Counted from the stretch's first letter, positions 25,414-34,343 are shown. The stretch is 64,000 nt of DNA from Rossellomorea sp. AcN35-11 (GCA_030388825.1 CP128835.1:1668001-1732000), one strand, 5' to 3'. Translations and numbers: made by a program. The notes: generated by a model not told the origin, from the letters alone.

Positions 25414-26400
25414 ATGAAAATTCAAAAACAACTTATTCTTTTTACAGGAACCATGCTTTTTCTTGTCCTTTGCATAGGAATCAGTATTGTATATGGGTAT
25501 ACGGATACGTCCTGGAAAACGGCCATGGAAGCTTTTACGAGCCCAGATGGTTCCACTGAGCATATCGTCATTGAGACCATCAGGCTGCCACGTGCACTTA
25601 TTGCTTCTACTGTAGGGGCATCCCTTGCTATTTCAGGGGTCTTGATGCAAACATTGACCAAGAATCCGTTAGCTTCACCCGGTATCTTCGGCATCAATGC
25701 AGGCGGTGCCTTTATGGTTGTGGTAGCGGTTACGTTGTTTGGCGTGACCGGTCTTCAGTCCTTTACATGGCTTGCGTTCTTAGGGGCAGGCTTAGCGGCA
25801 TTTGGGGTATTTGCCATCAGCTCTGCCGGGGACAAAGGATTGACCCCCATGAAACTGACCTTGGCGGGGGCAGCCATCACGGCCATGTTTTCTTCATTCA
25901 CGCAAGGACTGCTTGTATTGAATGAAGCAGCGCTGGAGCAGGTATTATTCTGGCTGGCGGGATCTGTCCAAGGGAGAAGTCTTGAAATCCTAAATGGCGT
26001 ATTCCCTTATATTGTGGCAGGGTGGATTGTCGCACTCATGTTAGCGGGGAAAATGAATATACTTGCCATGGGAGAAGATGTTGCCAAAGGATTGGGACTT
26101 AAGACAACCCTCATTAAATTTATAGCAATACTCGTCGTTGTGCTGTTGGCAGGCGGCTCAGTTGCCATTGCCGGTCCGATTGGCTTCATCGGAATCGTCA
26201 TCCCTCACCTTGCAAGAAAAATGATAGGAGTGGATCATCGCCTTCTGATCCCTTACTCGGGATTACTGGGAGCGATATTACTGCTTGCCGCTGACATTGG
26301 CGCCCGTTACATCATCATGCCCCAGGAGGTGCCGGTGGGTGTTATGACCGCCATTATCGGCGCACCATTCTTCGTGTACGTTGCAAGGAAGGGGTTCTAA
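25414..26400 (+). CDS. Siderophore ABC transporter permease (FecCD family)
   Basis: A 328-residue polytopic permease with about nine to ten transmembrane helices. It contains RLPRALIASTVGASLAISGV, the N-terminal FecCD signature, and the coupling-helix region GPIGFIGIVIPHLARKMIG, where the ATPase docks. It is the first gene on the plus side of the Fur-controlled divergent pair and is followed by a second permease after 3 bp, so the two would form a heterodimer. It corresponds in position to YfiZ-type permeases. No frameshift is seen in this gene. Confidence 0.92.
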   Translation: MKIQKQLILFTGTMLFLVLCIGISIVYGYTDTSWKTAMEAFTSPDGSTEHIVIETIRLPRALIASTVGASLAISGVLMQTLTKNPLASPGIFGINAGGAFMVVVAVTLFGVTGLQSFTWLAFLGAGLAAFGVFAISSAGDKGLTPMKLTLAGAAITAMFSSFTQGLLVLNEAALEQVLFWLAGSVQGRSLEILNGVFPYIVAGWIVALMLAGKMNILAMGEDVAKGLGLKTTLIKFIAILVVVLLAGGSVAIAGPIGFIGIVIPHLARKMIGVDHRLLIPYSGLLGAILLLAADIGARYIIMPQEVPVGVMTAIIGAPFFVYVARKGF

Positions 26401-26403
26401 CCG

Positions 26404-27461
26404 ATGAAAAGATTTATTGGAAAACGCTGGTTTCAGGACAGGGTATCGATGCTTGTCGACTTATCCGCCATGAAAAAAATCATTCTATTAGGTGTCATCA
26501 CCCTGCTCGTTCTTATCTTGAGTACGGGAATTGGTGACTTGAAAATAGCCCCCCTGGAAGGTCGTAACTGTATTCTTCGGGGGTGGATCAAGTTTGGAAC
26601 AACTTGTGGTTACGTCATTACGACTCCCGAGGATCATCATCGCCCTGTTGGCAGGGATGGCATTGGCCGTTGCAGGGGGGATTCTGCAGGGAATGATCCG
26701 GAATCCGTTGGCATCTCCCGATATTATCGGGATTACGGGTGGAGCAGGAGCCGCTGTGGTCGCCTTTCTGACGTTATTCAGCAACGATGACAACACCCTC
26801 ATGATCAGTATAAAATGGATGCCTGTTGCTGCCTTTATAGGTGCAGCCGTCATTGCCTTCCTGGTCTACTTCTTAGCGTGGAGAAAAGGGGTATCCCCGG
26901 TCAGGCTCGTACTGATCGGCATCGGGATCTCGGCATTGACCCAGGCATTGACCACGCTCCTGATGATACTCGGTCCCATTTATAGAGCAAGCCAGGCGAA
27001 TATTTGGATTACAGGTACAGTGAACGGATCGGATTGGCAGGATGTATGGATCCTTCTCCCCCTGGAGCCTGGTTTTCATTCTTTTAAGCTTCTTTATCAC
27101 CCGTCAGTTGAATATACAGGAGCTTGGCGAAGAAATTGCTACAGGCGTCGGCGGGAACGTCCAGAGACAACGCTTTTTACTTCTTTTAATGTCGACGGCT
27201 TTAGTAGGTGGCGCGGTGGCATTTGCAGGGGGAATCGGCTTTGTTGGCCTGATGGCTCCTCATATGGCGAGAAGGATGGTTGGATCATCGTTCGGTGCAC
27301 TGCTTCCGACGGCTGCCTTTATCGGCGGGATTCTGGTCATGCTGGCAGATCTTATCGGCCGGACACTGTTCCTTCCTTTGGAAGTCCCGGCGGGGGTATT
27401 TACGGCAGCGATCGGAGCACCTTATTTTATCTATTTATTATTTAAAACGAGAAATTCTTAA
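26404..27461 (+). pseudogene. Second FecCD siderophore permease, two frameshifts
   Basis: The second FecCD permease is split over three frames: from 26404, from about 26594 and from about 27042 to 27461. Joining needs one base removed in the 26549-26561 region (C6 run at 26549-26554, or the GG at 26560) and one C from the C5 run at 27058-27062. The repaired protein of about 350 residues has TSLRLPRIIIALLAGMALAV, then PWSLVFILLSFFITRQLNIQ, then GGIGFVGLMAPHMARRMVG with the ATPase-coupling motif. A charged N-terminal extension precedes the first helix. The conserved codons on both sides of each break and intact neighbours suggest sequence errors rather than a dead gene. It would pair with the upstream permease. 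Confidence 0.85.
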
Positions 27462-27476
27462 AGGAGTTGGCCATAT

Positions 27477-28296
27477 ATGAGCGATATCTTACAGACGAAG
27501 GATTTAACCCTCTCTTACGGGGAACGGACGATTATCGATGAATTGAACATAGACATCCCAAAAGGAGAGATCTCTGTTTTTATCGGAGGAAACGGTTGCG
27601 GTAAATCCACTCTTCTGCGTTCCATTGCCAGATTACTTAAACCGAAACAAGGATCGGTTCTGTTGGATGGGGAAGCAATCTCGCGTTTATCCACGAAAGA
27701 AGTCGCTCGGAAGATGGCCATTCTACCTCAATCACCGACGGCTCCTGAGGGGTTGACCGTCCTTCAGCTGGTGAAGCAAGGTCGTTACCCGCATCAATCC
27801 TGGCTCAAGCAGTGGTCCTATAAAGATGAAGAAATCGTTCAGGATGCATTGAAAGCCACAAAGATGGAGGAGTTCCAGCACCGGAAAGTGGATGAACTTT
27901 CGGGGGGGCAGAGACAGCGTGCCTGGATTGCCCTGACGTTAGCTCAGGACACCGACATCATTCTGTTGGATGAACCGACTACTTATCTTGACATGACCCA
28001 TCAAATTGAAATTCTTGACTTATTATTCGAACTCAACGAGAAAGAGCAGAGGACCATCGTCATGGTTCTCCACGATCTGAATCTTGCCTGTCGCTATGCC
28101 CATAATATCGTCGCCATTCGTGATAAGAAAATTTATGCCCAGGGGGAAACCTGAAGATGTGATCAGCTGTGAACTCGTGAAAAATGTATTCGATATGGAT
28201 TGCCAGGTATCACGGGATCCATTGTTCGGAACGCCTTTGTGCATTCCATTCGGGAAAGGCCGATGCATTTTGAATGCCGTAGGTGAGACGGGATGA
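27477..28296 (+). CDS. yusV: Siderophore ABC transporter ATPase (YusV), late frameshift
   Basis: An ABC ATPase of the FecE/FhuC type energising the two permeases. Walker [10 protein letters not shown] (37-45), signature LSGGQ (140-144), Walker B ILLDEPT (161-167) and the switch histidine in [13 protein letters not shown] are all present. The frame stops at 28154 after YAQGET, but removing one G from the G5 run at 28142-28146 continues it through [10 protein letters not shown] and [16 protein letters not shown] to 28296, the family's normal C-terminus. The repaired stop overlaps the next start as ATGA, a typical operon junction. It matches B. subtilis YusV, which serves several siderophore systems. 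Confidence 0.92.
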
Positions 28297-29052
28297 ATGC
28301 ACTCACCCCTGAACAGTGGGACACTCTGAAGAAATATCGTTTTCATAAAGAGTGGGATCCTGCTTTTAAAGGGCAGGAAGCAAGCTCCTTTTTAGCTGCG
28401 GAAGAACTCAAGGATTTCCTTTCTGACCGGCTTGGATCGATTGGAACAAATGAAATCAAAGTCGCAGCCTCCTTATTCATGAAGCGGTATGCGTTCGTTG
28501 CAGCACTGGGGTTAATGGTGATGACGTTCTGGAATAAGAAGATCGATCTCAGCCCTGATAACCTCATCCTGATCGAGGGTGAGAAGAACGGGTTGTGGAT
28601 GCCGGAATTTTATTTGAAAAATGAGCAAGCTACGGAGTTTACTTCTTATGGAGAAAAAGAGACGTTTGTTCGGTCGATTTTCCGGGATCATCTTGATCAG
28701 ATGATTCAGTCCCTTAGGAAAGCCACGAAGGTTTCTAATCTGATCCTGTGGGAAAATATCGCGGTATATGTTTTCTGGATCTACGAGAATGATGACTTCC
28801 TTATAAAAGAAGAAATGAGGGGAGATCGTGATGAGCAATTCCGCCAGCTCCTTTCAGATGAAAACAGTCATTGGTATGGTCGGTATCATAAGAACCCATT
28901 AGCCCGATACTATAGCAGTAAAGTAAATGTAGAGGGATTGAATGAAAAGGTCCGTGTTCGAAAGACCTGCTGCTTTTCGAATAGATTGGAAAACGGGGAT
29001 CGGTACCGTTGCAAAACATGTCCCCAGAGCTTGCAGAGTGGAAAGAACCTGA
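28293..29052 (+). CDS. fhuF: FhuF-like ferric siderophore reductase (frameshift near C-terminus)
   Basis: A FhuF-family [2Fe-2S] protein that reduces iron in imported ferric siderophores in the cytosol. The hallmark is the C-terminal cluster motif RKTCCFSNRL...CKTCP, four cysteines in a C-C-x10-C-x2-C-like spacing. The frame as given reads through into the downstream gene, making a 348-residue fusion. Removing one C from the C4 run at 29022-29025 gives ...CKTCPRACRVERT and a stop at 29050-29052, the usual length of about 250. The start ATG overlaps the yusV stop by four bases. Co-transcription with the Fur-controlled uptake genes fits its role. Confidence 0.85.
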
Positions 29053-29072
29053 CTCACACAAGGAGGTTGACC

Positions 29073-29339
29073 ATGAGGAAAGAATTTCCTGAACAATTTG
29101 ATTCATTAGTCGAAAAGTACTCTGAGCTGTTAGTAGGTGAGACCGACTCAAGGACAAAAGAAATGGTCACTCAATACGCTCTTTATTCCTTCATAGCGAA
29201 AAATATGCCAGCTCTCGTGAAGCATTGGAACTCTTTATACCCTGAAGGGAAGGATGAGATGAAGCGTATCGTCGGCGAAATAAAAACGATGAATGAAGCC
29301 CATCGAAGGGAAATGAAGAGGAAAAAGGATGAAGAGTAA
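29073..29339 (+). CDS. yusU: DUF2573 family protein (YusU)
   Basis: An 88-residue soluble, helical, charged protein of the DUF2573/YusU family, which in B. subtilis also neighbours yusV. It starts MRKEFPEQFDSLVEKYSELL and has the conserved AKNMPALVKHWNSLYP segment, then a very basic C-terminus (HRREMKRKKDEE). It has its own AGGAGGTTGACC ribosome site at 29061-29072, which shows that it is a separate gene even though the given sequence reads it in frame with fhuF. Its function is unknown. Its place at the end of the siderophore operon suggests a link to iron uptake, though the family is not experimentally defined as far as I know. Confidence 0.82.
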   Translation: MRKEFPEQFDSLVEKYSELLVGETDSRTKEMVTQYALYSFIAKNMPALVKHWNSLYPEGKDEMKRIVGEIKTMNEAHRREMKRKKDEE

Positions 29340-29353
29340 GTGATGTTCATGTG

Positions 29354-29388
29354 AAAAGTGCCTTTTTTGTAAAAAGGGTGCTTTTTTT
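29354..29388 (+). terminator. Terminator of the siderophore uptake operon
   Basis: AAAAGTGCCTTTTTT pairs with AAAAAGGGTGCTTTT with several G.T pairs, followed by a run of seven T. Confidence 0.75.
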
Positions 29389-29444
29389 ATTGGAGGAAAA
29401 GATTTTTTAACGGGGTGTGTAGGATGGAAAAACGAAATTGACTG

Positions 29445-29668
29445 GTTTTTATCGAGTTTGCAGGCCAATTTATCGACTTTCCAATTATATTATCGAGTTT
29501 GCAGGCTAATCTATCGACTTTCCAATTATATGATCGACTTTCCGGCTTAATCTATCGACTTTCCAAAATTTTATTTTCAACTTTGACACATTTATTTTCA
29601 AAAATTAGAATTTATTTTCAACTTTGCGTCATTTATTTTCAAAAAAGCGATTTTATTTTCAATTCCTA
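29445..29668. repeat. Phased 20/21-bp repeat array (11 units)
   Basis: Eleven copies recur at alternating 21- and 20-bp steps. Six carry ATCGA(C/G)TTT(C/G)C, with ATCGA starting at 29451, 29472, 29492, 29513, 29533 and 29554; five carry TTATTTTCAA, starting at 29571, 29592, 29612, 29633 and 29653. Pairs form a 41-bp higher-order unit. Neither 20, 21 nor 41 is a multiple of three, and no frame stays open, so it is not coding. The units are direct, not inverted, and there is no constant spacer, so it is not CRISPR. The region 29388-29727 holds nothing else. Confidence 0.85.
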
Positions 29669-29727
29669 AATCAAAGCAGCAAAATCTCACCCTCGCATAA
29701 AAAAGGCAGACCTGAGTCTGCCTTCCA

Positions 29728-30075
29728 TCATTGAACCTGCCCGCCGTACCCATATGGAAACTGGGAAGAATACTGTTGATGCTGCTGATAGGATTGTTGA
29801 ATCTTCTGACTGTCTGCCGCCTCAAGCTTATACCAGCCTTTACGGAACATTTCATTGTACAGCTCACGTTGAGCGTTTTGAGTTTCATTGAAAATCGTGA
29901 GCAAGTCCTGGTACAATGCCTGATGACTCGCTTCGTTAAGGGCTGTGCAGTAAGAAGCGGTCATGTATTTTTCCTGGGACAGGACATCCGTGATAAAATC
30001 ACGATCATTCATCTGCGGGGTTTCCGGTACTTGAGTTTGCGGATTCTGGATTTTTTGCTGATTCTGTTGATTCAT
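29728..30075 (-). CDS. CotF-like spore coat protein (YusN-type)
   Basis: A 115-residue protein of the coat F family. Gln/Asn-rich ends (MNQQNQQKIQNPQTQ... and YQQHQQYSSQFPYGYGG) flank a helical core MNDRDFITDVLSQEKYMTASYCTALNEASH that matches CotF and B. subtilis YusN; the core is a ferritin-like four-helix half. Such proteins are laid down in the coat during mother-cell development. It follows another small coat-like gene on the minus strand with a 16-bp gap and its own GGAGCACTTTGAC region, so the two form an operon. Specific role unknown. Confidence 0.82.
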   Translation of the reverse strand: MNQQNQQKIQNPQTQVPETPQMNDRDFITDVLSQEKYMTASYCTALNEASHQALYQDLLTIFNETQNAQRELYNEMFRKGWYKLEAADSQKIQQSYQQHQQYSSQFPYGYGGQVQ

Positions 30076-30091
30076 GTCAAAGTGCTCCTTT

Positions 30092-30349
30092 CTACATCAT
30101 GTTTTGGTTCGTCGTGTTCAAATGAGTCAATAGCTGTTGATAATGTCGCTGATGCATTTGACCGCACTTATCCAGCTCAGCTTTAATCTCTGCATCCTGA
30201 CAGTGAGCCGCTGCAAAGTGACACTTCTTCATCGCATTCAAATTCCATGCGAGCATGTCATTTAAGTAGAGTGAATCCTTTGTAGTCAGCATCTGTGGAG
30301 GCTCGGTGTAAGCTTGTTGCCCGCTACTTTGTTGGGGTTGTTGTTGCAT
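30092..30349 (-). CDS. Small spore coat-like protein
   Basis: An 85-residue protein with a Gln/Pro-rich N-terminus (MQQQPQQSSGQQ) and a helical, cysteine-containing core (LYLNDMLAWNLNAMKKCHFAA, then QMHQRHYQQLLTHLN). This pattern resembles CotF-family and other Bacillus coat proteins that also carry LNDML...NAMKK helices. AAGGAGGAAATAAT precedes the ATG. It is the first gene of the pair with the CotF-like gene downstream. I infer a coat location from similarity in composition and from the partner gene; a precise family name is not certain. Confidence 0.7.
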   Translation of the reverse strand: MQQQPQQSSGQQAYTEPPQMLTTKDSLYLNDMLAWNLNAMKKCHFAAAHCQDAEIKAELDKCGQMHQRHYQQLLTHLNTTNQNMM

Positions 30350-30517
30350 ATTATTTCCTCCTTATCCTTCGTTTCGTTTTCATGTGATGTCAGTGGGATA
30401 GGTCCATTTACCTTGTGTAAGTGCCAAGGCAGATGGTTAACAAAGGTTATTTTTCCTAATGACGATGAACCCTATTCACGAATTTACATATTTCGATAAT
30501 ATTCTACTAAGAAAGTA

Positions 30518-30533
30518 TTGAAAGTATATTCAA
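30518..30533. promoter_or_regulatory. Palindrome upstream of fadM
   Basis: TTGAAAGTATATTCAA is a perfect-armed inverted repeat (TTGAA/TTCAA) 120 bp before fadM. It does not fit the FadR consensus; the binding protein is unknown. The remaining gap 30350-30652 otherwise holds only the cre-like site. Confidence 0.3.
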
Positions 30534-30600
30534 AATGTTTAAAAGGTGATAGAATGTTGGTAGATATATTAATGGTATGGATCTTCTTTTTTTAGCAATA

Positions 30601-30616
30601 AAGAAAACGTTTTCAT
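30601..30616 (+). promoter_or_regulatory. cre-like catabolite repression site
   Basis: AAGAAAACGTTTTCAT fits the CcpA consensus WTGNAANCGNWNNCWW except at the second base and contains the 12-bp palindrome GAAAACGTTTTC. It lies 37 bp before fadM, so glucose repression is likely. Confidence 0.6.
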
Positions 30617-30652
30617 AACATGATATATATGTTTTTTCAGGGGGTAAACAAC

Positions 30653-31570
30653 ATGGAGCAAGCAATGCGTAATTTCTTTTTATTCCTTTCAAAAAATAAG
30701 CCAATGACGAAGCTCGCTAAGAAATATGGCCTGCGTTTTGGAGCGGGGCGGTTTGTAGCGGGATCTTCGATTCTTCAGGCTGTTGAGGTTATTCGTGAAC
30801 TGAATAGTCAGAATCTTGCTGTAACGATCGACTATTTGGGAGAGTTTGTGGACAATGAGCGTGAAGCAAACGAAATGGCCCTTGAATGTGTAGAGGCTGT
30901 TCGTGCGATCGGGAGAGAAAATCTGAAATCTCAATTATCCCTGAAGATGACATCAATGGGGTTGGATATATCCGAAGAGATTGTCATGAAGAATATGAGG
31001 TTGATTCTTGATGAGGCAACGAGGCAGGATGTATTCGTGACCATCGATATGGAAGACTACTCACGTTGTGGGAAGACCCTTGATATCTTCAAACGGTTAA
31101 AGTCTGAGTATGATAATATCGGAACGGTCATACAAGCCTATTTATATAGAACAGAAAAGGACATGGAAGATCTGAATGCGTATTCCCCCAATCTGCGTCT
31201 AGTAAAAGGGGCCTATAAAGAGTCACCTGAAGTGGCATTTCCTGAGAAGAAGGATGTAGACGATAATTTCAAAAGAATTATTAAAACTCATCTTCTGAAT
31301 GGCAATTATACGGCTATTGCCACCCACGATGATGAGATGATCGAATATACGAAAAAACTCGTGGAAGAGTACAACATCCCGCGAGATCAATTTGAATTTC
31401 AAATGCTTTTCGGTATCCGCGTGGAACGTCAGCATGAACTGGTCAAAGAAGGCTATAAAATGCGCGTATATGTTCCATACGGTACGGATTGGTACGGTTA
31501 CTTCATGAGAAGACTGGCTGAAAGACCGGCCAATGTCGCTTTTGTTCTAAAAGGTGTCATGAAGAAATAA
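30653..31570 (+). CDS. fadM: Proline dehydrogenase family protein (FadM/YusM)
   Basis: A 305-residue monofunctional proline dehydrogenase-type flavoenzyme (TIM barrel). Segments VTIDYLGEFVDN, DVFVTIDMEDYS, RLVKGAYKE and the FAD/substrate motif FEFQMLFGIR (with YMRRLAERPANV-like end, here YFMRRLAERPANV) are conserved in PutA/PutB. It would oxidise proline to pyrroline-5-carboxylate. B. subtilis YusM (FadM) is its counterpart in the same chromosomal neighbourhood. The ATG at 30653 follows CAGGGGGT; an upstream frame to 30620 lacks a ribosome site. A cre-like site upstream suggests catabolite control. No P5C dehydrogenase gene is adjacent. Confidence 0.9.
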   Translation: MEQAMRNFFLFLSKNKPMTKLAKKYGLRFGAGRFVAGSSILQAVEVIRELNSQNLAVTIDYLGEFVDNEREANEMALECVEAVRAIGRENLKSQLSLKMTSMGLDISEEIVMKNMRLILDEATRQDVFVTIDMEDYSRCGKTLDIFKRLKSEYDNIGTVIQAYLYRTEKDMEDLNAYSPNLRLVKGAYKESPEVAFPEKKDVDDNFKRIIKTHLLNGNYTAIATHDDEMIEYTKKLVEEYNIPRDQFEFQMLFGIRVERQHELVKEGYKMRVYVPYGTDWYGYFMRRLAERPANVAFVLKGVMKK

Positions 31571-31584
31571 TAGTAGATTGTATG

Positions 31585-31616
31585 AAGACTCTATGGATCC
31601 CCATAGAGTCTTATTT
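31585..31616 (+). terminator. Terminator of fadM
   Basis: AAGACTCTATGG pairs with CCATAGAGTCTT (12 bp) over a short ATCC loop and is followed by ATTTG. Confidence 0.85.
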
Positions 31617-31637
31617 GATTATAGGAGGGCAATTAAC

Positions 31638-32144
31638 ATGAACATCATTCCGTTTCGAGTGGAAGGAAAGTACTTTATGAAAATGCTCAAGCTGTATTGC
31701 CACTTATTCAAAGTAGACCCCCTGGGAATGGAACAACAATTTAAACGCCATTCCACCTATCCCCAATTTGAAGGGTATCTTGCTATTATCAATGAACAAG
31801 TGGCAGGGTACATCTATGGCTATTCTTCTAGAAAAGGTCAGTATTACCATGAATTACTTTCCCGTCATTTACGTTCAGAGCGGGAATGGATGAAGAATTG
31901 CATGGAACTGGTGGAGCTTGGTGTACATCCAGGATACAGGGGCAGGGGAATAGCAAAGCAACTGGTGACCAGATTATTGCACAATCGACATGAAGAACGG
32001 GTCCTCCTTACTACGCGGAAAGATAATCTTGAAGCTATTGCCTTTTATCATTCTCAAAACTTTAAAACGATTAAAGAGGGATTCTTTCCAAATGTCCCTG
32101 ACGAATATATCATAATGGGCAAACCTTTAAAAAATGGTCTATAG
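31638..32144 (+). CDS. GNAT family N-acetyltransferase
   Basis: A 168-residue GNAT enzyme. The acetyl-CoA pyrophosphate loop is LGVHPGYRGRGIAKQLV (R/Q-x-x-G-x-G/A pattern, around residues 111-127), followed by LTTRKDNLEAIAFYHSQNFK, the usual end of the fold. I chose ATG 31638 because AGGAGGG lies eight bases upstream; the longer frame from 31578 crosses the fadM terminator. The substrate is unknown. Its last six bases overlap the convergent membrane-protein gene, so the two genes share a tight junction without a separate terminator. Confidence 0.85.
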   Translation: MNIIPFRVEGKYFMKMLKLYCHLFKVDPLGMEQQFKRHSTYPQFEGYLAIINEQVAGYIYGYSSRKGQYYHELLSRHLRSEREWMKNCMELVELGVHPGYRGRGIAKQLVTRLLHNRHEERVLLTTRKDNLEAIAFYHSQNFKTIKEGFFPNVPDEYIIMGKPLKNGL

Positions 32145-32711
32145 GTCGACTCCCGTTGAACTCCCCTTCTTCCTGCCCGATCTTTTTTTTCTTTTCTCAT
32201 AAACCAAATAAAGCACAGAACCGAAGATGCCGATCAAGTTGACGACCCCGAAAACATCTCCATAGTGACGAGAATCCCAGTAGGAGATGGGAGAGTGAAA
32301 CACATAAGTAGACAGGGGATAGAAAATGGGGATTGCATCATCGGCATGAGTGAGAAAATCCAGGACAATATGGCCCAACCATCCATAAAGGAAAGCGAGG
32401 GCTTTATTCAATCTGGCTCCTCCCAATAAGACAACGGTAAAAACTATCCCCCAAACGAGGAGAGAGTGTCCAGCCTGTCTTAAGATGATGACGACAGGGT
32501 GTTCAAACAGCAGGTGAATGAGTCTGTGCATCTCTTCTCCACGATCACCGGAAGTAAGAATGGCAATCAGGTTCTCAGTGAAGCTCAAGTAGATGAACAT
32601 ACCATAATAAATGAGATCCGGAGCAATACTACCCATAATGAAATACTTTAGGAGATGTTTCTTTTTTCTTGCAAAAAAATAAGTCCAATAGCCATGGTGG
32701 AGTGTATTCAT
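32139..32711 (-). CDS. Membrane protein related to YdjM-type metal-dependent hydrolases
   Basis: A 190-residue protein with four to five hydrophobic segments. It starts MNTLHHGYWTYFFARKKKHL and contains MGSIAPDLIYYGMF, then WLGHIVLDFLTHADDAIPIF; the G-x-x-x-PD and H-x-x-x-D-x-x-TH patterns are those of the YdjM/DUF457 family of membrane-bound predicted metal-dependent hydrolases. The histidines and aspartates would sit near the membrane surface. I chose ATG 32711 because GAGAGGAGATT precedes it. Function unknown. The gene runs toward the acetyltransferase and away from the antiporter gene, leaving a 125-bp divergent promoter region. Confidence 0.72.
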   Translation of the reverse strand: MNTLHHGYWTYFFARKKKHLLKYFIMGSIAPDLIYYGMFIYLSFTENLIAILTSGDRGEEMHRLIHLLFEHPVVIILRQAGHSLLVWGIVFTVVLLGGARLNKALAFLYGWLGHIVLDFLTHADDAIPIFYPLSTYVFHSPISYWDSRHYGDVFGVVNLIGIFGSVLYLVYEKRKKRSGRKKGSSTGVDL

Positions 32712-32835
32712 ATGGAAATCTCCTCTCAGAAAATTTGTTGACAACGATAAAGATGGAAAGTCGTTATGATTGTTACATAATTCACAATATTATACAATAA
32801 ACGAGAATAATCTTCATGAAAATAGAGGCGATAAT

Positions 32836-34302
32836 ATGGAAATTACCATAGACAATTTAACCCTGCTTCTCGGCCTCCTGCTCTTGATTGGTGTCATAAC
32901 AGCTAAATTCTCCACACGATTGGGCGTTCCCTCACTGGTTTTATTTATTATTGTAGGTATGGTATTGAATACATACTTTTTCTTCGATAATGCCCCGATG
33001 ACACAATTTATCGGGACACTTGCCTTAATCATCATTTTATTTGAAGGCGGTCTTCAAACGAAGTGGAGCAATGTGAAGAGTGTCTATAAACCTTCATTAT
33101 CATTGGCAACGATTGGAGTAGTTGTAACCACGCTTTCTATCGGGGTGGCAGCCAAGTTCATACTGGATGTGACGTGGCTGGAGGGAATGTTATTTGGGGC
33201 GATCGTCGGGTCTACGGACGCTGCAGCGGTCTTCTCGGTTTTAGGAAACAAAAACATTAAACCAAACATTTCTTCCACACTTGAAGCAGAATCGGGCAGT
33301 AACGATCCCATGGCCATCTTTTTGACGGTCGCATTTTTGCAATTGATCCAATTCCCGGGATTAAATCCTGGAACCCTGGTGTTAAGTTTTTTCTGGCAAA
33401 TGGGTATGGGGGTGTTACTCGGGCTGGCATTGGGTGCTGCGTCAGTTTGGATCATTAATCGAATCAATCTTGATTCGTCAGGTTTGTATCCGGTCCTGTC
33501 CATCTCACTGGCGATCTTTACTTATGCTTTTACGAGTATTCTAGAAGCAAGCGGCTTGCTGGCGGTCTATGTCATGGCCATCGTAGTTGGCAATCAGGAT
33601 TTAACCTATCGTCATTCGATTGTGCGGTTTAACGAAGGATTCGCCTGGATGATGCAAATTGTCATGTTCATCCTGCTGGGTCTCCTCGTCTTTCCTCAGC
33701 ATCTGCCAGGTATCGCATGGCAGGGGATTGTCCTGTCTATTCTCTTGATTGCGGTAGCACGTCCACTTGGAGTCTATATAAGCCTCTCCCTGTCAAAGAC
33801 GTTTACTGTGAAAGAAAAATTCTTCATTTCCTGGGCAGGATTAAAAGGAGCAGTCCCCATCGTCCTGGCCACGTATCCCATGGTAGCAAATATTGAGAAT
33901 AATGAAATCATCTTCAATGTCGTTTTTTTCGTTGTCCTTCTATCCGCTCTTATCCAAGGGACGACAATCTCTCCTTTGGCAAACTATCTGAAGCTTGCGG
34001 GAGAAGAAAAACGACCCATCGCTCACAGCATCGAGCTCGTGTCCATTGGGAAGACAAACAATGAAATGCTTGAAATCCTCATCAATGATGATGCGTATAT
34101 TACCAACAAAGCGATTAAAGACATCAGTCTGCCGGAGAAAACGTTGATTTCAGCGGTCATTCGGGACAATGAACTGATCACCCCCATGGGAGATACGGTC
34201 ATCAAAGCGAATGACACCCTCTATGTACTGGCTAATAAGAGCCAGAGGAAACAAGTCAATGAGCTGCTGAACTCTAAAAGGGGATTCACTTCCCATTTTT
34301 GA
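32836..34302 (+). CDS. Potassium/proton (CPA1-type) antiporter with RCK_C domain
   Basis: A 488-residue NhaP2/CvrA-like cation:proton antiporter. About twelve transmembrane helices cover residues 1-390; ILFEGGLQTKW, AIVGSTDAAAVFSVL and LEAESGSNDPMAIFL carry the conserved ion-site acidic residues of CPA1 exchangers. The C-terminus (about 405-488) is a TrkA-C/RCK_C regulatory domain with ISLPEKTLISAVIRDNELITP, which often senses a nucleotide or c-di-AMP. The protein would exchange K+ or Na+ for protons. I chose ATG 32836 with AGAGGCG upstream. Ion preference and ligand are unproven. Confidence 0.87.
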   Translation: MEITIDNLTLLLGLLLLIGVITAKFSTRLGVPSLVLFIIVGMVLNTYFFFDNAPMTQFIGTLALIIILFEGGLQTKWSNVKSVYKPSLSLATIGVVVTTLSIGVAAKFILDVTWLEGMLFGAIVGSTDAAAVFSVLGNKNIKPNISSTLEAESGSNDPMAIFLTVAFLQLIQFPGLNPGTLVLSFFWQMGMGVLLGLALGAASVWIINRINLDSSGLYPVLSISLAIFTYAFTSILEASGLLAVYVMAIVVGNQDLTYRHSIVRFNEGFAWMMQIVMFILLGLLVFPQHLPGIAWQGIVLSILLIAVARPLGVYISLSLSKTFTVKEKFFISWAGLKGAVPIVLATYPMVANIENNEIIFNVVFFVVLLSALIQGTTISPLANYLKLAGEEKRPIAHSIELVSIGKTNNEMLEILINDDAYITNKAIKDISLPEKTLISAVIRDNELITPMGDTVIKANDTLYVLANKSQRKQVNELLNSKRGFTSHF

Positions 34303-34343
34303 GGATCAGCACGTCTGTCAGGATCTTCCGTTTATAAAGTAAA

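Noticed and set aside
29445..29668. CRISPR-like array
   Set aside because: The repeat plus gap is only 20-21 bp, so there are no separate spacers, and no cas genes are in the window.
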